From: Leifsonia aquatica H1aii
GTDB lineage: Bacteria; Actinomycetota; Actinomycetes; Actinomycetales; Microbacteriaceae
Direction of reading: 5' to 3'
DNA length: 64,000 nucleotides
Assembly: GCF_000633535.1 (NCBI RefSeq)
Contig: NZ_AYMR01000009.1
Span: 62,001 to 126,000, forward strand
The notes below the pieces were generated by a model. That model did not search any database, was not told where the DNA came from, and saw only the letters and a program-made list of their open reading frames with translations. The translations under genes were made by a program, and so were the position numbers. This document shows positions 1 to 7,755 of this stretch, in pieces; the first letter of the stretch is position 1, and each line of letters opens with the position of its first letter.

Positions 1-504
1 GTTGAACCAGAGCGGTCCCTTGATCCCGAACCAGGCGAGCACCTGGTTGACCGGTCCGGTGCCCGGGTTGAAAAGGAAGACGAAGGAGACCACGCTCGCG
101 ACCGGTGGCACCAGCGCGGGCAGGTAGAACACCGTGCGCCAGAAACCGGAGGCCCGCTTCGCCCGGGCGAGGAGGCCCGCGATCAGCAGGGCGAACACGG
201 TCTTCACCGGCACCCAGATCACCACGAACCACAGTGTGTTCAGGGTGGCCTTCCACACGTTCGGGTCCTGGGTGAACAGGTACTCGTAGTTGCGCAGCCC
301 GATCCACTGCGGCGCCGACACGAGGTCGTAGCGGGTGAACGAGTAGTAGACGGACGCGATCAGCGGGTACACGAAGAAGATCGCGAGGCCCAGCAGCGCC
401 GGCGCCAGCAGGGCGAGCGTGACCAGGTTGCGGCGCCGGCGCGAGCGGGAGGACCGCACGGGGCGGGCGGTGGCCCGCCCCGTGCGTTCGATGGCGGACG
501 TCAT
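1..504 (-). CDS. Sugar ABC transporter permease (MalF/UgpA type), partial
   Basis: Inner-membrane permease of a carbohydrate ABC importer; the C-terminal part lies beyond position 1. The visible 168 residues begin with an Arg-rich cytoplasmic tail (about 1-28), then a first membrane helix (LVTLALLAPALLGLAIFFVYP). Next come the typical motifs of the family: YYSFTRYDL, WIGLRNYEYLF, and NTLWFVVIWVPVKTVFALLIA leading into a further helix. The ATG lies 1 nt after the stop of the upstream binding-protein gene, so the two are co-translated. A partner permease (MalG type) would be expected just outside the window. The substrate is unknown; the ROK regulator and binding protein upstream point to a sugar or glycoside. 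Confidence 0.9.
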   Translation of the reverse strand, partial: MTSAIERTGRATARPVRSSRSRRRRNLVTLALLAPALLGLAIFFVYPLIASVYYSFTRYDLVSAPQWIGLRNYEYLFTQDPNVWKATLNTLWFVVIWVPVKTVFALLIAGLLARAKRASGFWRTVFYLPALVPPVASVVSFVFLFNPGTGPVNQVLAWFGIKGPLWFN

Positions 505-505
505 C

Positions 506-1837
506 TCACGGACCGGTGGTCAGCGCGAGCGCGTCGTTGATCTGCTTGTCGACGTCCTTCAGCCCCGCCTGGAGGTCGCCGCCCTGGCTCTGGTACTTGT
601 TCCAGAAGTCCTGGAACGAGTTCTGGTAGCCGGCGCCGAGCGGGCTGGCCGGTGTGGTCTGCACGTTCTTGTCCGACGAGATGTCGAGGAAGGTCTTGAA
701 CTGCTCGGACACCTCGAGCTTCGGCGAGGCGAGCGCGTCCTTCGTCGTCGGCACGTTCTTCAGGCCGTTGGCCAGCTTGACGACCGCGTCCGTGTCGGTG
801 GTGAGGTACTTCAGCAGCGCCCAGGCCAGTTCCGGCTGCTTCGAGCCCTTCGAGATGCCGATGATGTTGCCGGTGATGTAGCCGCCACCGTAGAGGTCGG
901 TGTGGTCGTCCGCGGTCGGGAACGGCGCCGTGCCGTAGTCGAGGTCCTTCGCCTGGTCGGCGATGAACGCCGTGCGGTACTCGCCGTCCAGGTTCATGGC
1001 GACCTGGCCGGTCTGGAACGCGTTGTCGGCCGAGAACTCCTGGCCGAGGCCGGAGGTGAAGGCGTTCAGCTTGTCCCAGCCGATCTTCTGGACGTAGGCC
1101 CGCTGCCACTGGATCAGCTCGCTCCAGCCCGGGCTGGACGAGATCGCGCTCGTGCCGTCGTCCTTCAGCCACTTCGCGCCGGCCGCGGGGCCGTAGTGGG
1201 CGGCCGAGTTCTCGTACCAGCCCATGGTCGGGTTGAAGCCGAGTGTCTTGATCGAGCCGTCGGCGTTGAAGGTGGTGAGCTTGTCCGCCATGGCCTCCAG
1301 CTCGGAGAGGGTCTTCGGCGGTTCGGTGTAGCCGGCGGCCTGCAGCAGGGCCTTGTTGAAGTACAGGCCGTAGACGTCGGCGAGCATCGGCATCGCGCAG
1401 CGCGTGCCCTTGAACTCGGTGTACGACTTCACGGTGTCGGAGAACTGGCTCATGTCGACGCCGTCGCGCTCGATGACCTTGTTGAGGCTGCGGAACGCGC
1501 CGTTGGAGCAGAAGTTGCCGACGATGTCGGTGGAGTAGGAGAGGCCGACGTCGACCTTGCTCCCGGTGGCGATGGCCTTCTGCAGCTTCTCGTCGTCCTG
1601 GCCCGAGTGGACCTCGACTTTGACCTTGGGGTTCTTCTTCTCGAAGTCATCGACGACCGACTGGATGACGTCGGCCTCCCGGTCGGAGAAGAAGTGCCAG
1701 AACGAGACGGTCCCGGAGAGCTCCTTCGGGGTGGTGTCGGCGAACGAGGTGCCGCTGGAGCCGCCGGAGCAGCCGGCGAGCGTGAGCGCTGCGGCCGCGG
1801 CGATGCCGACGGCGGCGACGAGGTGACGGTGTTTCAC
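506..1837 (-). CDS. Extracellular sugar-binding lipoprotein of ABC importer
   Basis: Family 1 solute-binding protein (MalE/UgpB type), 443 aa, that captures a sugar outside the cell and delivers it to the adjacent permease. The signal peptide has a positive start (MKHRH), a hydrophobic core and a lipobox LTLAGC with Cys23 as the lipid anchor. The mature part carries the usual SGTVSFWHFFSDREADVIQSV start and the YGLYFNKALLQAAGY motif found near the hinge in this family. The start is a GTG preceded by GAGGAAA; the frame stays open far upstream, but a longer start would bury the signal peptide. It lies between the ROK regulator gene and the permease, all on the minus strand, so one operon is likely. 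Confidence 0.92.
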   Translation of the reverse strand: MKHRHLVAAVGIAAAAALTLAGCSGGSSGTSFADTTPKELSGTVSFWHFFSDREADVIQSVVDDFEKKNPKVKVEVHSGQDDEKLQKAIATGSKVDVGLSYSTDIVGNFCSNGAFRSLNKVIERDGVDMSQFSDTVKSYTEFKGTRCAMPMLADVYGLYFNKALLQAAGYTEPPKTLSELEAMADKLTTFNADGSIKTLGFNPTMGWYENSAAHYGPAAGAKWLKDDGTSAISSSPGWSELIQWQRAYVQKIGWDKLNAFTSGLGQEFSADNAFQTGQVAMNLDGEYRTAFIADQAKDLDYGTAPFPTADDHTDLYGGGYITGNIIGISKGSKQPELAWALLKYLTTDTDAVVKLANGLKNVPTTKDALASPKLEVSEQFKTFLDISSDKNVQTTPASPLGAGYQNSFQDFWNKYQSQGGDLQAGLKDVDKQINDALALTTGP

Positions 1838-1926
1838 GGGTGGTTTCCTCACTGATTCCGGTCGTGATGCAGGTGGACGGTGCGTGGTGGGTGGAGCCTG
1901 GTGCCTGGTGCGGGAGGAGCGGTGCC

Positions 1927-3120
1927 CTAGACGGTGATCCGGGACACTTCGGCGAAGAGCGCGCCGCGCACCTCGCCGAGGAGGTGCTCCCGCGCCCCGC
2001 GGAGCACGGGATGGGCGGGGACACCGGTGGCCACGATGGTGGGACAGCCCCACTGCTCGCGCAGCAGAGCGGCGACGCGCTCGGCGAGGAGCGCGCCTCC
2101 CGAGCGGCCGGTCGGGCCGCCGAGCACGATGAGCTCGGGGTCGAGGAGGGCCAGCACCGGCACGACGCCGACGGCGACGCGCGGGGCGAGCGCGGTGATC
2201 AGGTCGTCGAGCGCGGCGGATCCGGTCGATCCGGTGCCGGAGACGCTGTCGGCATCCGTCGCCTCCTCGGCCTCGCCGAAGCCGGCTACGCCGTGCGCGG
2301 CCGCGAGGCGGGCGACGGTCGGACCGCCGACCAGGTCCTGGAGGTCGTGGGCGTCGGGGTCGAGGGCTGCGGCTTCGCGGGGGATCGGGAGGTAGCCGAT
2401 CTCGCCCGCGCCGCCGGAGGCACCGCGGTGCACCGCGCCGCCCTGGTCGACGGCGAGGCCGAGGCCGTCGCCCATCCAGAGCAGGGCGAACCCACCGGCG
2501 TCGCGACCGGCTCCGTCGGCCCGCTCGGCGATCGCGGCGAGGTTGGCGTCGTTGTCGATGTGGACGCTGACGCCGAGCGCGTCCTCCAGCCGGCGGCGGA
2601 TGCCCTGCTTGGGCCAGCCAGGGAGGGTCTCGATGTAGGTCAGTTCGTCCGTGCGCGGGTCGAGGGCGCCCTGAACGCCGATGCAGACGGCGCGGACGCG
2701 GTCGGCGTCGACTCCCGCGGCCTCGCAGGCCGCGGCGATCGCCGCGCGCACGTCGTCCTCCGGTGTCCGGGCCGCAAGCGGGGTGACGGCGATCGGATGC
2801 TCGGCGCCGGCGGCGTCCACCACCGTGGACCGCAGGGCGACGGCGTCGATGTCGATGGCGACGCCGAGCATCCGGTCGGTGCGCACCGCGTAGCTGGCGG
2901 CATTCGGGCCGCGACCGCCGGAGACCTCGCCGACGACGTGGATCAGACCCGCCGTCTCGAGACGGGAGACCATCTGCGCGGCCGTGGGCTTCGACAGCCC
3001 CGAGAGCTCTCCGATGCGGCTGCGGGTGAGGACGCCGTGCTCGAGCAGCAAGGAGAGCGCGGTGCGGTCGTTCGTCTCGCGCAGCCATGCTGGCGTGCCG
3101 CGAACCGGTCTGTCGGCCAT
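1927..3120 (-). CDS. ROK-family transcriptional repressor
   Basis: 397 aa, NagC/XylR-like. Residues about 20-60 form a winged helix-turn-helix (NDRTALSLLLEHGVLTRSRIGELSGLSKPTAAQMVSRLETAG, quoted in pieces: ELSGLSKPTAAQMV is the recognition helix region). The rest is the ROK sugar-kinase fold with DNDANLAAIAE and a GASGGAGEIGY segment. The Cys-rich zinc loop of NagC/Mlc is absent: the matching place reads DPDAHDLQDLVGG. I chose the second of two close ATGs because GGAGG lies 7 nt ahead of it; the ATG at 3126 would be only 1 nt from GGAGG. It heads the sugar-importer operon and probably controls it in response to sugar. Confidence 0.9.
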   Translation of the reverse strand: MADRPVRGTPAWLRETNDRTALSLLLEHGVLTRSRIGELSGLSKPTAAQMVSRLETAGLIHVVGEVSGGRGPNAASYAVRTDRMLGVAIDIDAVALRSTVVDAAGAEHPIAVTPLAARTPEDDVRAAIAAACEAAGVDADRVRAVCIGVQGALDPRTDELTYIETLPGWPKQGIRRRLEDALGVSVHIDNDANLAAIAERADGAGRDAGGFALLWMGDGLGLAVDQGGAVHRGASGGAGEIGYLPIPREAAALDPDAHDLQDLVGGPTVARLAAAHGVAGFGEAEEATDADSVSGTGSTGSAALDDLITALAPRVAVGVVPVLALLDPELIVLGGPTGRSGGALLAERVAALLREQWGCPTIVATGVPAHPVLRGAREHLLGEVRGALFAEVSRITV

Positions 3121-3162
3121 CCTCATCCCTCCGTCGGAACGATCTTCTGACGGGAATGTATC

Positions 3163-3175
3163 AGGAAAGTTTCTT
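3163..3175. promoter_or_regulatory. Probable ROK operator
   Basis: AGGAAAGTTTCTT, a palindrome (AGGAAA-G-TTTCTT) with one imperfect pair, sits 43 nt upstream of the ROK repressor start in an A/T-rich island of otherwise GC-rich DNA. Arms ending in GAAA/TTTC are common for ROK regulators. Autoregulation of the sugar operon is the likely role. Confidence 0.5.
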
Positions 3176-3220
3176 AATAGTAAAGCTCGTGTTTCGCCCC
3201 AACCCGAAGCGCACCCGGGC

Positions 3221-3275
3221 GCATTCGGCACGAATGTGGAGTACGGGCCCGCCATTCCCCGCATTCGGCACGAAT
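3221..3275. repeat. 15-bp direct repeat pair, 40-bp period
   Basis: GCATTCGGCACGAAT occurs exactly at 3221-3235 and again at 3261-3275, start to start 40 bp. Both copies lie in the 230-bp gap between the divergent ROK gene and the lipoprotein gene, 75-130 bp ahead of the lipoprotein start. They may be two binding sites for a regulator spaced about four helical turns apart. Confidence 0.8.
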
Positions 3276-3350
3276 CCGGGCGGCGCTCCGGGGGGCGGGG
3301 AGTGAACCCGGGGAGGAAGGATCTCGTGCTTGTGGTGGAAGGGAAACACC

Positions 3351-3920
3351 ATGAGAACGAGAATCGCCGCACTCACCGCCGCTGCAGCGGTGGCACTGAT
3401 CGCCCTGGCCGGATGCTCGGCCGGTACCGGGACCTCCCCGTCGAGTCCGGGAGGCGGCTCCGCGTCGACCTCCACCTCGACCTCGGGCTCGACTTCCGCC
3501 TCGACCTCGGGCGCGGCCTCCTCGGCCGCGCTGAAGACGGGCGACACCTCCCTCGGCACCGTCGTCGTCGACGGCGCGGGTCTGACCGTCTACGTGTTCG
3601 ACAAGGACACGCAGAACTCCGGGCAGAGCGCGTGCTCGGGAGCGTGCGCCGCGCAGTGGCCCGCCGTCGAGACCGACTCCGCGAAGCCGGACGTCACCGG
3701 CGTCACCGGGACCGTCGGCACCATCACCGGGGTCGACGGCAACAAGCAGGTCACCCTCGACGGCCGGCCGCTCTACACGTTCGCGGGCGACTCGTCGGCC
3801 GGCGACGTGACCGGGCAGGGCGTCGGCGGCATCTGGTGGGCCGTCATGCCCGACGGAGCGAAGATCGCCGCCGCCGCGACCTCCACCTCGGGAGGTGCGG
3901 GCTCCGGCTACTCGAAGTAG
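3351..3920 (+). CDS. Secreted-repeat lipoprotein (Lipoprotein_15 type)
   Basis: 189-aa predicted lipoprotein: signal peptide with lipobox ALAGC (Cys22), then a Ser/Thr/Gly linker (about residues 23-60), then two copies of the secreted repeat of unknown function. The first copy contains LTVYVFDKDTQNSGQSACSGACAAQWPAV, split here as VYVFDKD and ACSGACAAQWP. The second contains LDGRPLYTFAGDSS and ends with GIWWAVMPDG. The paired cysteines in ACSGAC and the WP motif are family hallmarks. The biochemical role of this family is not established. The ATG is preceded by GGAAGGG 8 nt upstream. It is a single gene facing the dehydrogenase gene that ends 14 nt downstream. Confidence 0.88.
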   Translation: MRTRIAALTAAAAVALIALAGCSAGTGTSPSSPGGGSASTSTSTSGSTSASTSGAASSAALKTGDTSLGTVVVDGAGLTVYVFDKDTQNSGQSACSGACAAQWPAVETDSAKPDVTGVTGTVGTITGVDGNKQVTLDGRPLYTFAGDSSAGDVTGQGVGGIWWAVMPDGAKIAAAATSTSGGAGSGYSK

Positions 3921-3933
3921 GCGACGGAGCGGG

Positions 3934-4929
3934 TCACCCGAACGCGCGCGCGTGGTCGACCAACCGGTCGAACGCGGCGTCCAGATCCGGGTCGACCCGC
4001 TGCCGGGAGGCGTCGGCGAGGAACCACTCGACGATCTCGCCGGCGCCGCGGGCGAACGGCACCCGCTGCTGGAAGCCGGGCACGAGGGCGCGCACCTTGC
4101 TGTTGTCGAACTGCATCGAGTGCGCCTTGTCGCCGAGCAGTCCGGGGCCGAGGTCCGGGACCACCGCGGCGATGGAGTCGCTGGCGACGTGCACGAGCTC
4201 CGCCTCGACGCCCAGCGCCTCGGCCAGGTCGCAGTAGATCCTGTCCCAGGTGGGGGCCTCGTCGCCGGTGATGTGGAACGTGTCGCCGACCGCCTCTGGC
4301 CGGCCCAGGAGGCCGGTGAAGGCGACCGCGAAGTCCGTGTTGTGCGTGATCGTCCAGCGGCTGGTGCCGTCGCCGTGCACGACGACCGGCGCGCCCCGGC
4401 GCATCCGCTCGAGGTCGGTCCAATGGCCCATCGTGGGGATCATCGTGCGGTCGTAGGTGTGCGACGGGCGCACGATGGTGATCGGGAAGCCGCGCTCGCG
4501 ATACGCCTCGACCAGCAGGTCCTCGCAGGCGATCTTGTCGCGGGAGTACTGCCAGAACGGGTTGCGCAACGGGGTCGACTCGGTGACCGGGAGGCGGGAC
4601 GGCGGCGTCTGGTAGGCCGAGGCCGAGCTGATGAAGACGAACTGGCCGACGCGTCCCTCGAACAGCTCGAAATCGGTGCGGATGTGCTCGGGGGTGAACG
4701 ACAGGAACTCCGCGGCGACGTCGAAGCTGCGCTCGCCGAGCACGGCGTGCACGCTCTGCGGGTCCCGGACGTCGGCGTGGAGCACCTCGACGCCCTCGGG
4801 CAGCGCACGAGCGCCCTGGGAGCCCCGATTGACCACCGTGACCTGGTGTCCGGCCTCCAGCGCCTCGGCGACGCAGGCGGAGCTGATGACCCCCGTGCCG
4901 CCGATGAAGAGCGTCCGTGTCGCTGCCAT
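3934..4929 (-). CDS. NAD-dependent epimerase/dehydratase family protein
   Basis: 331-aa extended short-chain dehydrogenase/reductase. The N-terminus has a Rossmann glycine motif (FIGGTGVISSACV) and a VVNRG segment for the dinucleotide. The catalytic part carries SSASAYQTPP and YSRDKIACEDLL, in which Tyr-x-x-x-Lys (YSRDK) is the active pair. The C-terminal half (HITGDEAPTWDRIYCDLAEALG) is like proteins annotated as nucleoside-diphosphate-sugar epimerases, including the RNA-binding-like plastid CSP41 relatives, but the substrate cannot be told from sequence. A good GGAGA SD precedes the ATG. It is transcribed divergently from the MscS gene. Confidence 0.85.
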   Translation of the reverse strand: MAATRTLFIGGTGVISSACVAEALEAGHQVTVVNRGSQGARALPEGVEVLHADVRDPQSVHAVLGERSFDVAAEFLSFTPEHIRTDFELFEGRVGQFVFISSASAYQTPPSRLPVTESTPLRNPFWQYSRDKIACEDLLVEAYRERGFPITIVRPSHTYDRTMIPTMGHWTDLERMRRGAPVVVHGDGTSRWTITHNTDFAVAFTGLLGRPEAVGDTFHITGDEAPTWDRIYCDLAEALGVEAELVHVASDSIAAVVPDLGPGLLGDKAHSMQFDNSKVRALVPGFQQRVPFARGAGEIVEWFLADASRQRVDPDLDAAFDRLVDHARAFG

Positions 4930-4976
4930 GACTGTCTCCTGCTTCCTCGCCGACCGCTGGATTCCCCCGGGACCTC

Positions 4977-5002
4977 AGCGTAGCGCGGGCCGGGCGTACA
5001 CT
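4977..5002. promoter_or_regulatory. Divergent promoter region, dehydrogenase / MscS
   Basis: Two -10-like hexamers lie back to back: TACGCT on the minus strand (4977-4982) for the dehydrogenase gene and TACACT on the plus strand (4997-5002) for the MscS gene. No convincing -35 boxes are seen, which is usual in this type of genome. Confidence 0.35.
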
Positions 5003-5042
5003 CCACGGCACCCCGTCCCCACCCGAAGGAGCCCCGTCCGTC

Positions 5043-6251
5043 GTGTCCGCCCTCCGAACCTGGCCCGGTCTCGCGGTCGCCTGCGTGGCGGCCGTCGTGC
5101 TCGCGATCGTCCTCACCGCCATCGTCGGCACCGTCCTGCGGGCCGTCGCCCGCCGGCGCAGCTGGCCAGAACTGCTGATCAGGAACGCGCGCGTGCCGTT
5201 CCGGCTGTTCCTGCTCGTGGTCGTCCTCTGGATCGCCGTCACGGTCGCCCTGCCGGCGGAGCTCCCTGCGGGCTGGCGGCAGGGCATCCACCACACGATG
5301 CTGATCCTCGCCATCGTCACCGGCGTCTGGTTCGCCGCGGCGCTCGTCGTCTTCGTGGAGGATCTGGGCCTCGCCCGCTACCGCCTCGACGTGCCCGACA
5401 ACCGCTACGCACGCAAGGTGCGCACGCAGGTGCTGATCCTGCGCCGTCTCACCGTCGTGGCGGCGGTCGTCATCGGGGTCGGGGCGGTGCTGCTGACCTT
5501 CCCGGCACTGCAGGCCGCCGGGGCCAGCATCCTGGCCTCCGCCGGCGTGATCGGCATCATCGCCGGCGTCGCGGCGCAGTCCAGTCTCGCCAACCTGTTC
5601 GCGGGCATCCAGCTGGCCTTCAGCGACGCCATCCGGCTCGACGACGTCGTGGTGGTCGAGCAGCAGTGGGGCACCATCGAGGAGATCACCCTCACCTCCG
5701 TCGTCGTGCACGTGTGGGACGATCGCCGGCTCGTGCTGCCGTCGACCTACTTCACCACCAAGCCGTTCGAGAACTGGACCCGTCAGCACAGCGAACTGCT
5801 CGGCTCCGTCGAGTTCGACCTCGACTGGCGGGTCTCACCCGGCGGGATGCGGTCCGAGCTCAATCGCGTGCTCGCGGGGACCGAGCTGTGGGACGGTCGC
5901 ACCGGCGTGCTCCAGGTGACGGACGCGGTCGCGGGCTGGGTGCGGGTGCGTGTGCTGGTCACGGCGAAGGACGCCCCGACGCTGTTCGACCTGCGCTGCC
6001 TGGTGCGAGAGCGGCTGGTCGACTGGATGCAGCGGTACGCACCCGCGTCGCTGCCGCGCTCCCGGGTGGAGCTGGTGCAGCCTCCCGAGCCCACGGCGCC
6101 GACGGCCCGCGCCCGCGCGCAGTCGCAGGACGAGGCCCGGCTCTTCGGGGGCTCTCCCGAGAAGGAGCAGCGCGGCGCGCAGTTCACCGAGGCGATCCCG
6201 GTGATTCCGTCGGACGCGGAGGGCGACGGAGCGGAGCAGGCCCGGCCGTGA
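5043..6251 (+). CDS. MscS-family mechanosensitive ion channel
   Basis: 402-aa membrane protein that likely opens under membrane tension to release solutes during osmotic downshock. Four N-terminal membrane helices lie at about residues 5-30, 50-75, 85-110 and 130-155. They are followed by the pore-lining helix and start of the beta domain (LASAGVIGIIAGVAAQSSLANLFAGIQLAFSD, of which GVAAQSSLANLFAG is the signature), then IRLDDVVVVEQQWGTIEEITL, typical of MscS. The C-terminal tail (about 345-402) is charged and probably disordered. The start is GTG, about 11 nt after AAGGAG. It converges with the hydrolase gene 39 nt downstream. Confidence 0.92.
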   Translation: MSALRTWPGLAVACVAAVVLAIVLTAIVGTVLRAVARRRSWPELLIRNARVPFRLFLLVVVLWIAVTVALPAELPAGWRQGIHHTMLILAIVTGVWFAAALVVFVEDLGLARYRLDVPDNRYARKVRTQVLILRRLTVVAAVVIGVGAVLLTFPALQAAGASILASAGVIGIIAGVAAQSSLANLFAGIQLAFSDAIRLDDVVVVEQQWGTIEEITLTSVVVHVWDDRRLVLPSTYFTTKPFENWTRQHSELLGSVEFDLDWRVSPGGMRSELNRVLAGTELWDGRTGVLQVTDAVAGWVRVRVLVTAKDAPTLFDLRCLVRERLVDWMQRYAPASLPRSRVELVQPPEPTAPTARARAQSQDEARLFGGSPEKEQRGAQFTEAIPVIPSDAEGDGAEQARP

Positions 6252-6290
6252 GCGCGCGTGGGGGACGACGACGCCCACGGCCGGCGTCGC

Positions 6291-7019
6291 TCAGCCGAGG
6301 GATTCGGCTGCGGCGACGATCATCCCGGTGACGACGTCCGGCGCCGACAGCATGGCGACGTGACCGGTAGGGGCCTCCACGATCGTGGAGCCGGCCCGTT
6401 CGGCCATGCGGCGCTGGGACGCGGGAGGGATGATGCGGTCTTCGGTGCCGACGAGCGCCCAGCTCGGCAGCCGGCGCCAGGCGGGGGCCCCGGCGCGCTC
6501 CCGGTTGGCGGCCAGGGCGATCGGTCGCTGCGTGGCGAACACGAGTTCGCGCTCGGACGCGGAGAGGTCCTGGGCGAACCACTCGTGCACGGTCGCGGCC
6601 TTCAGATACGCATCGGCGTCTCCCGCGGGCGCCCCGGGGTACCCGATCACGTCGAGGATCGTCGTCGGGTCGGGGACGTCGAGCGCCGAGCCCGAGCCGC
6701 TCAGCAGCCCGGCGGTGGACTCGCCCTCATCGGGGATGAAGGCGTCGACGTAGACGAGAGCCCGCACATCCCCGCCGTCGAGGGCCGCGCCGCTGATCAC
6801 TGACCCGCCGTAGGAATGGCCGGCGAGCACCACCGGTCCGCTGGTGCGCTGGGCCAGGGCGGCCGAGACCGCGGCGGCATCGCTCGCGACGCCGCGCAGG
6901 AGGTTGGGGAAGGCGAGCACGGCGAGGTCGCGCTCGCGGAGGGCGGTGATGACGGGACTCCAGCTGGAGGCGTCCGCCCACGCTCCGTGGACGAGGACGA
7001 TGGTGGGCCGAGGGGTCAC
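6291..7019 (-). CDS. Alpha/beta hydrolase
   Basis: 242-aa hydrolase of the EstA/methylesterase-like group. [12 protein letters not shown] supplies the oxyanion region, GHSYGGS the nucleophile elbow (Ser69), GTEDRIIP the acidic residue and GHVAM the catalytic His near the C-terminus. The protein is compact, without a lid domain of note, and has no signal peptide, so it is cytoplasmic. I chose the GTG start at 7019 because GGAAGGAAACAGAAC precedes it closely; the open frame further upstream runs over the 19-bp repeats and reads as unlike coding sequence. The substrate is unknown. Confidence 0.88.
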   Translation of the reverse strand: MTPRPTIVLVHGAWADASSWSPVITALRERDLAVLAFPNLLRGVASDAAAVSAALAQRTSGPVVLAGHSYGGSVISGAALDGGDVRALVYVDAFIPDEGESTAGLLSGSGSALDVPDPTTILDVIGYPGAPAGDADAYLKAATVHEWFAQDLSASERELVFATQRPIALAANRERAGAPAWRRLPSWALVGTEDRIIPPASQRRMAERAGSTIVEAPTGHVAMLSAPDVVTGMIVAAAESLG

Positions 7020-7083
7020 GTTCTGTTTCCTTCCAAGCGGTGCGGAGCGCGCGATCGAGCCGGAGGGATGCGGATCGGCCGCA

Positions 7084-7125
7084 GTCCGGATCAGCCACAG
7101 GCCTCGGTCCGGATCAGCCACAGGC
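7084..7125. repeat. 19-bp tandem direct repeat
   Basis: GTCCGGATCAGCCACAGGC is present twice without change (7084-7102 and 7107-7125), with a 23-bp period. A weaker related stretch, CGGATCGGCCGCAG, lies at 7071-7084. The array sits between the divergent hydrolase and msrB genes and could be a regulator site. Confidence 0.8.
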
Positions 7126-7230
7126 TAGGGGAGCGGGTCGCGGAAGGCCACCCCTCGCCCGGGCCGCAGGCCATCCGCCGCTCACAGCAAAGACTCAGCA
7201 TCGACGGGACCAACCCGGGCCGCCGCGCTG

Positions 7231-7280
7231 TTCTCCTCAGTGCGGGCCGCAGCAGGCGGCAGCCGCACCGAGGAGGAATC
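7231..7280 (+). promoter_or_regulatory. Hairpin sequestering the msrB Shine-Dalgarno site
   Basis: CTCCTC (7233-7238) pairs with GAGGAG (7270-7275), and after one mismatch GTGCGG (7240-7245) pairs with CCGCAC (7263-7268). The loop is 7246-7262. The AGGAGG SD site (7271-7276) is thus almost wholly in the 3' arm, just ahead of the GTG start. The pairing is read directly from sequence; a role as a thermosensor or translational switch is inference. Confidence 0.6.
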
Positions 7281-7742
7281 GTGACACAGGAGAACGTGAC
7301 ACCGCGCTACACCAAGGACCCGGACGCGATCGGGCGCCTCACCAAGCGGCAGTACGCCGTGACCCAGGAGGCGGCCACCGAGCCGGCCTTCCGCAACGAG
7401 TTCTGGAACAATCACGAGGACGGCATCTACGTCGATATCGTCTCGGGCGAGCCGCTGTTCTCGTCCACCGACAAGTACGACAGCGGATCGGGCTGGCCGA
7501 GCTTCACCCGGCCGATCGACGCCGCCGAGATCGTGGAGAACACCGACCGCACCTACGGCATGGTGCGCACGGAGGTGCGCTCCGGGCAGGCCGACAGCCA
7601 CCTGGGGCACCTGTTCGACGACGGACCCGCCGCCGACGGCGGGCTCCGGTACTGCATCAACTCCGCCGCACTCCGCTTCGTCCCGCTCGCCGAGCTGGAG
7701 GAGCAGGGATACGGCGCCTACCGACGGCTGTTCGAGAAGTAA
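7281..7742 (+). CDS. msrB: Peptide-methionine (R)-S-oxide reductase MsrB
   Basis: 153 aa; reduces methionine-R-sulfoxide in proteins, restoring oxidised methionine in the cytoplasm. Family motifs seen are [31 protein letters not shown] and [11 protein letters not shown] with catalytic Cys125. It is the only cysteine in the protein: the zinc CxxC pairs are absent and the site of the common second Cys reads GSGWPSF (Ser70), so recycling must use an external thiol. The GTG at 7281 follows AGGAGG by 4 nt. An alternative GTG at 7296 follows another AGGAG equally closely. msrA follows 13 nt later, so the two form one operon. Confidence 0.95.
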   Translation: MTQENVTPRYTKDPDAIGRLTKRQYAVTQEAATEPAFRNEFWNNHEDGIYVDIVSGEPLFSSTDKYDSGSGWPSFTRPIDAAEIVENTDRTYGMVRTEVRSGQADSHLGHLFDDGPAADGGLRYCINSAALRFVPLAELEEQGYGAYRRLFEK

Positions 7743-7755
7743 GGAGAGGGAACCG

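Noticed and set aside
1838-3088. The reading frame of the sugar-binding protein stays open for about 400 codons upstream, suggesting a giant protein.
   Set aside because: The upstream part is Arg/Pro-rich, runs in another frame of the ROK gene on the same strand, and would place a lipoprotein signal peptide in the middle. High GC content leaves many frames open by chance.
3934-4929. Assigning the dehydrogenase as UDP-glucose 4-epimerase.
   Set aside because: No galactose genes are nearby and the substrate loop differs; only the superfamily can be supported.
7020-7121. N-terminal extension of the alpha/beta hydrolase to 276 residues.
   Set aside because: It would run over the 19-bp tandem repeats, lacks the family pattern and has no SD, while the GTG at 7019 has a good one.
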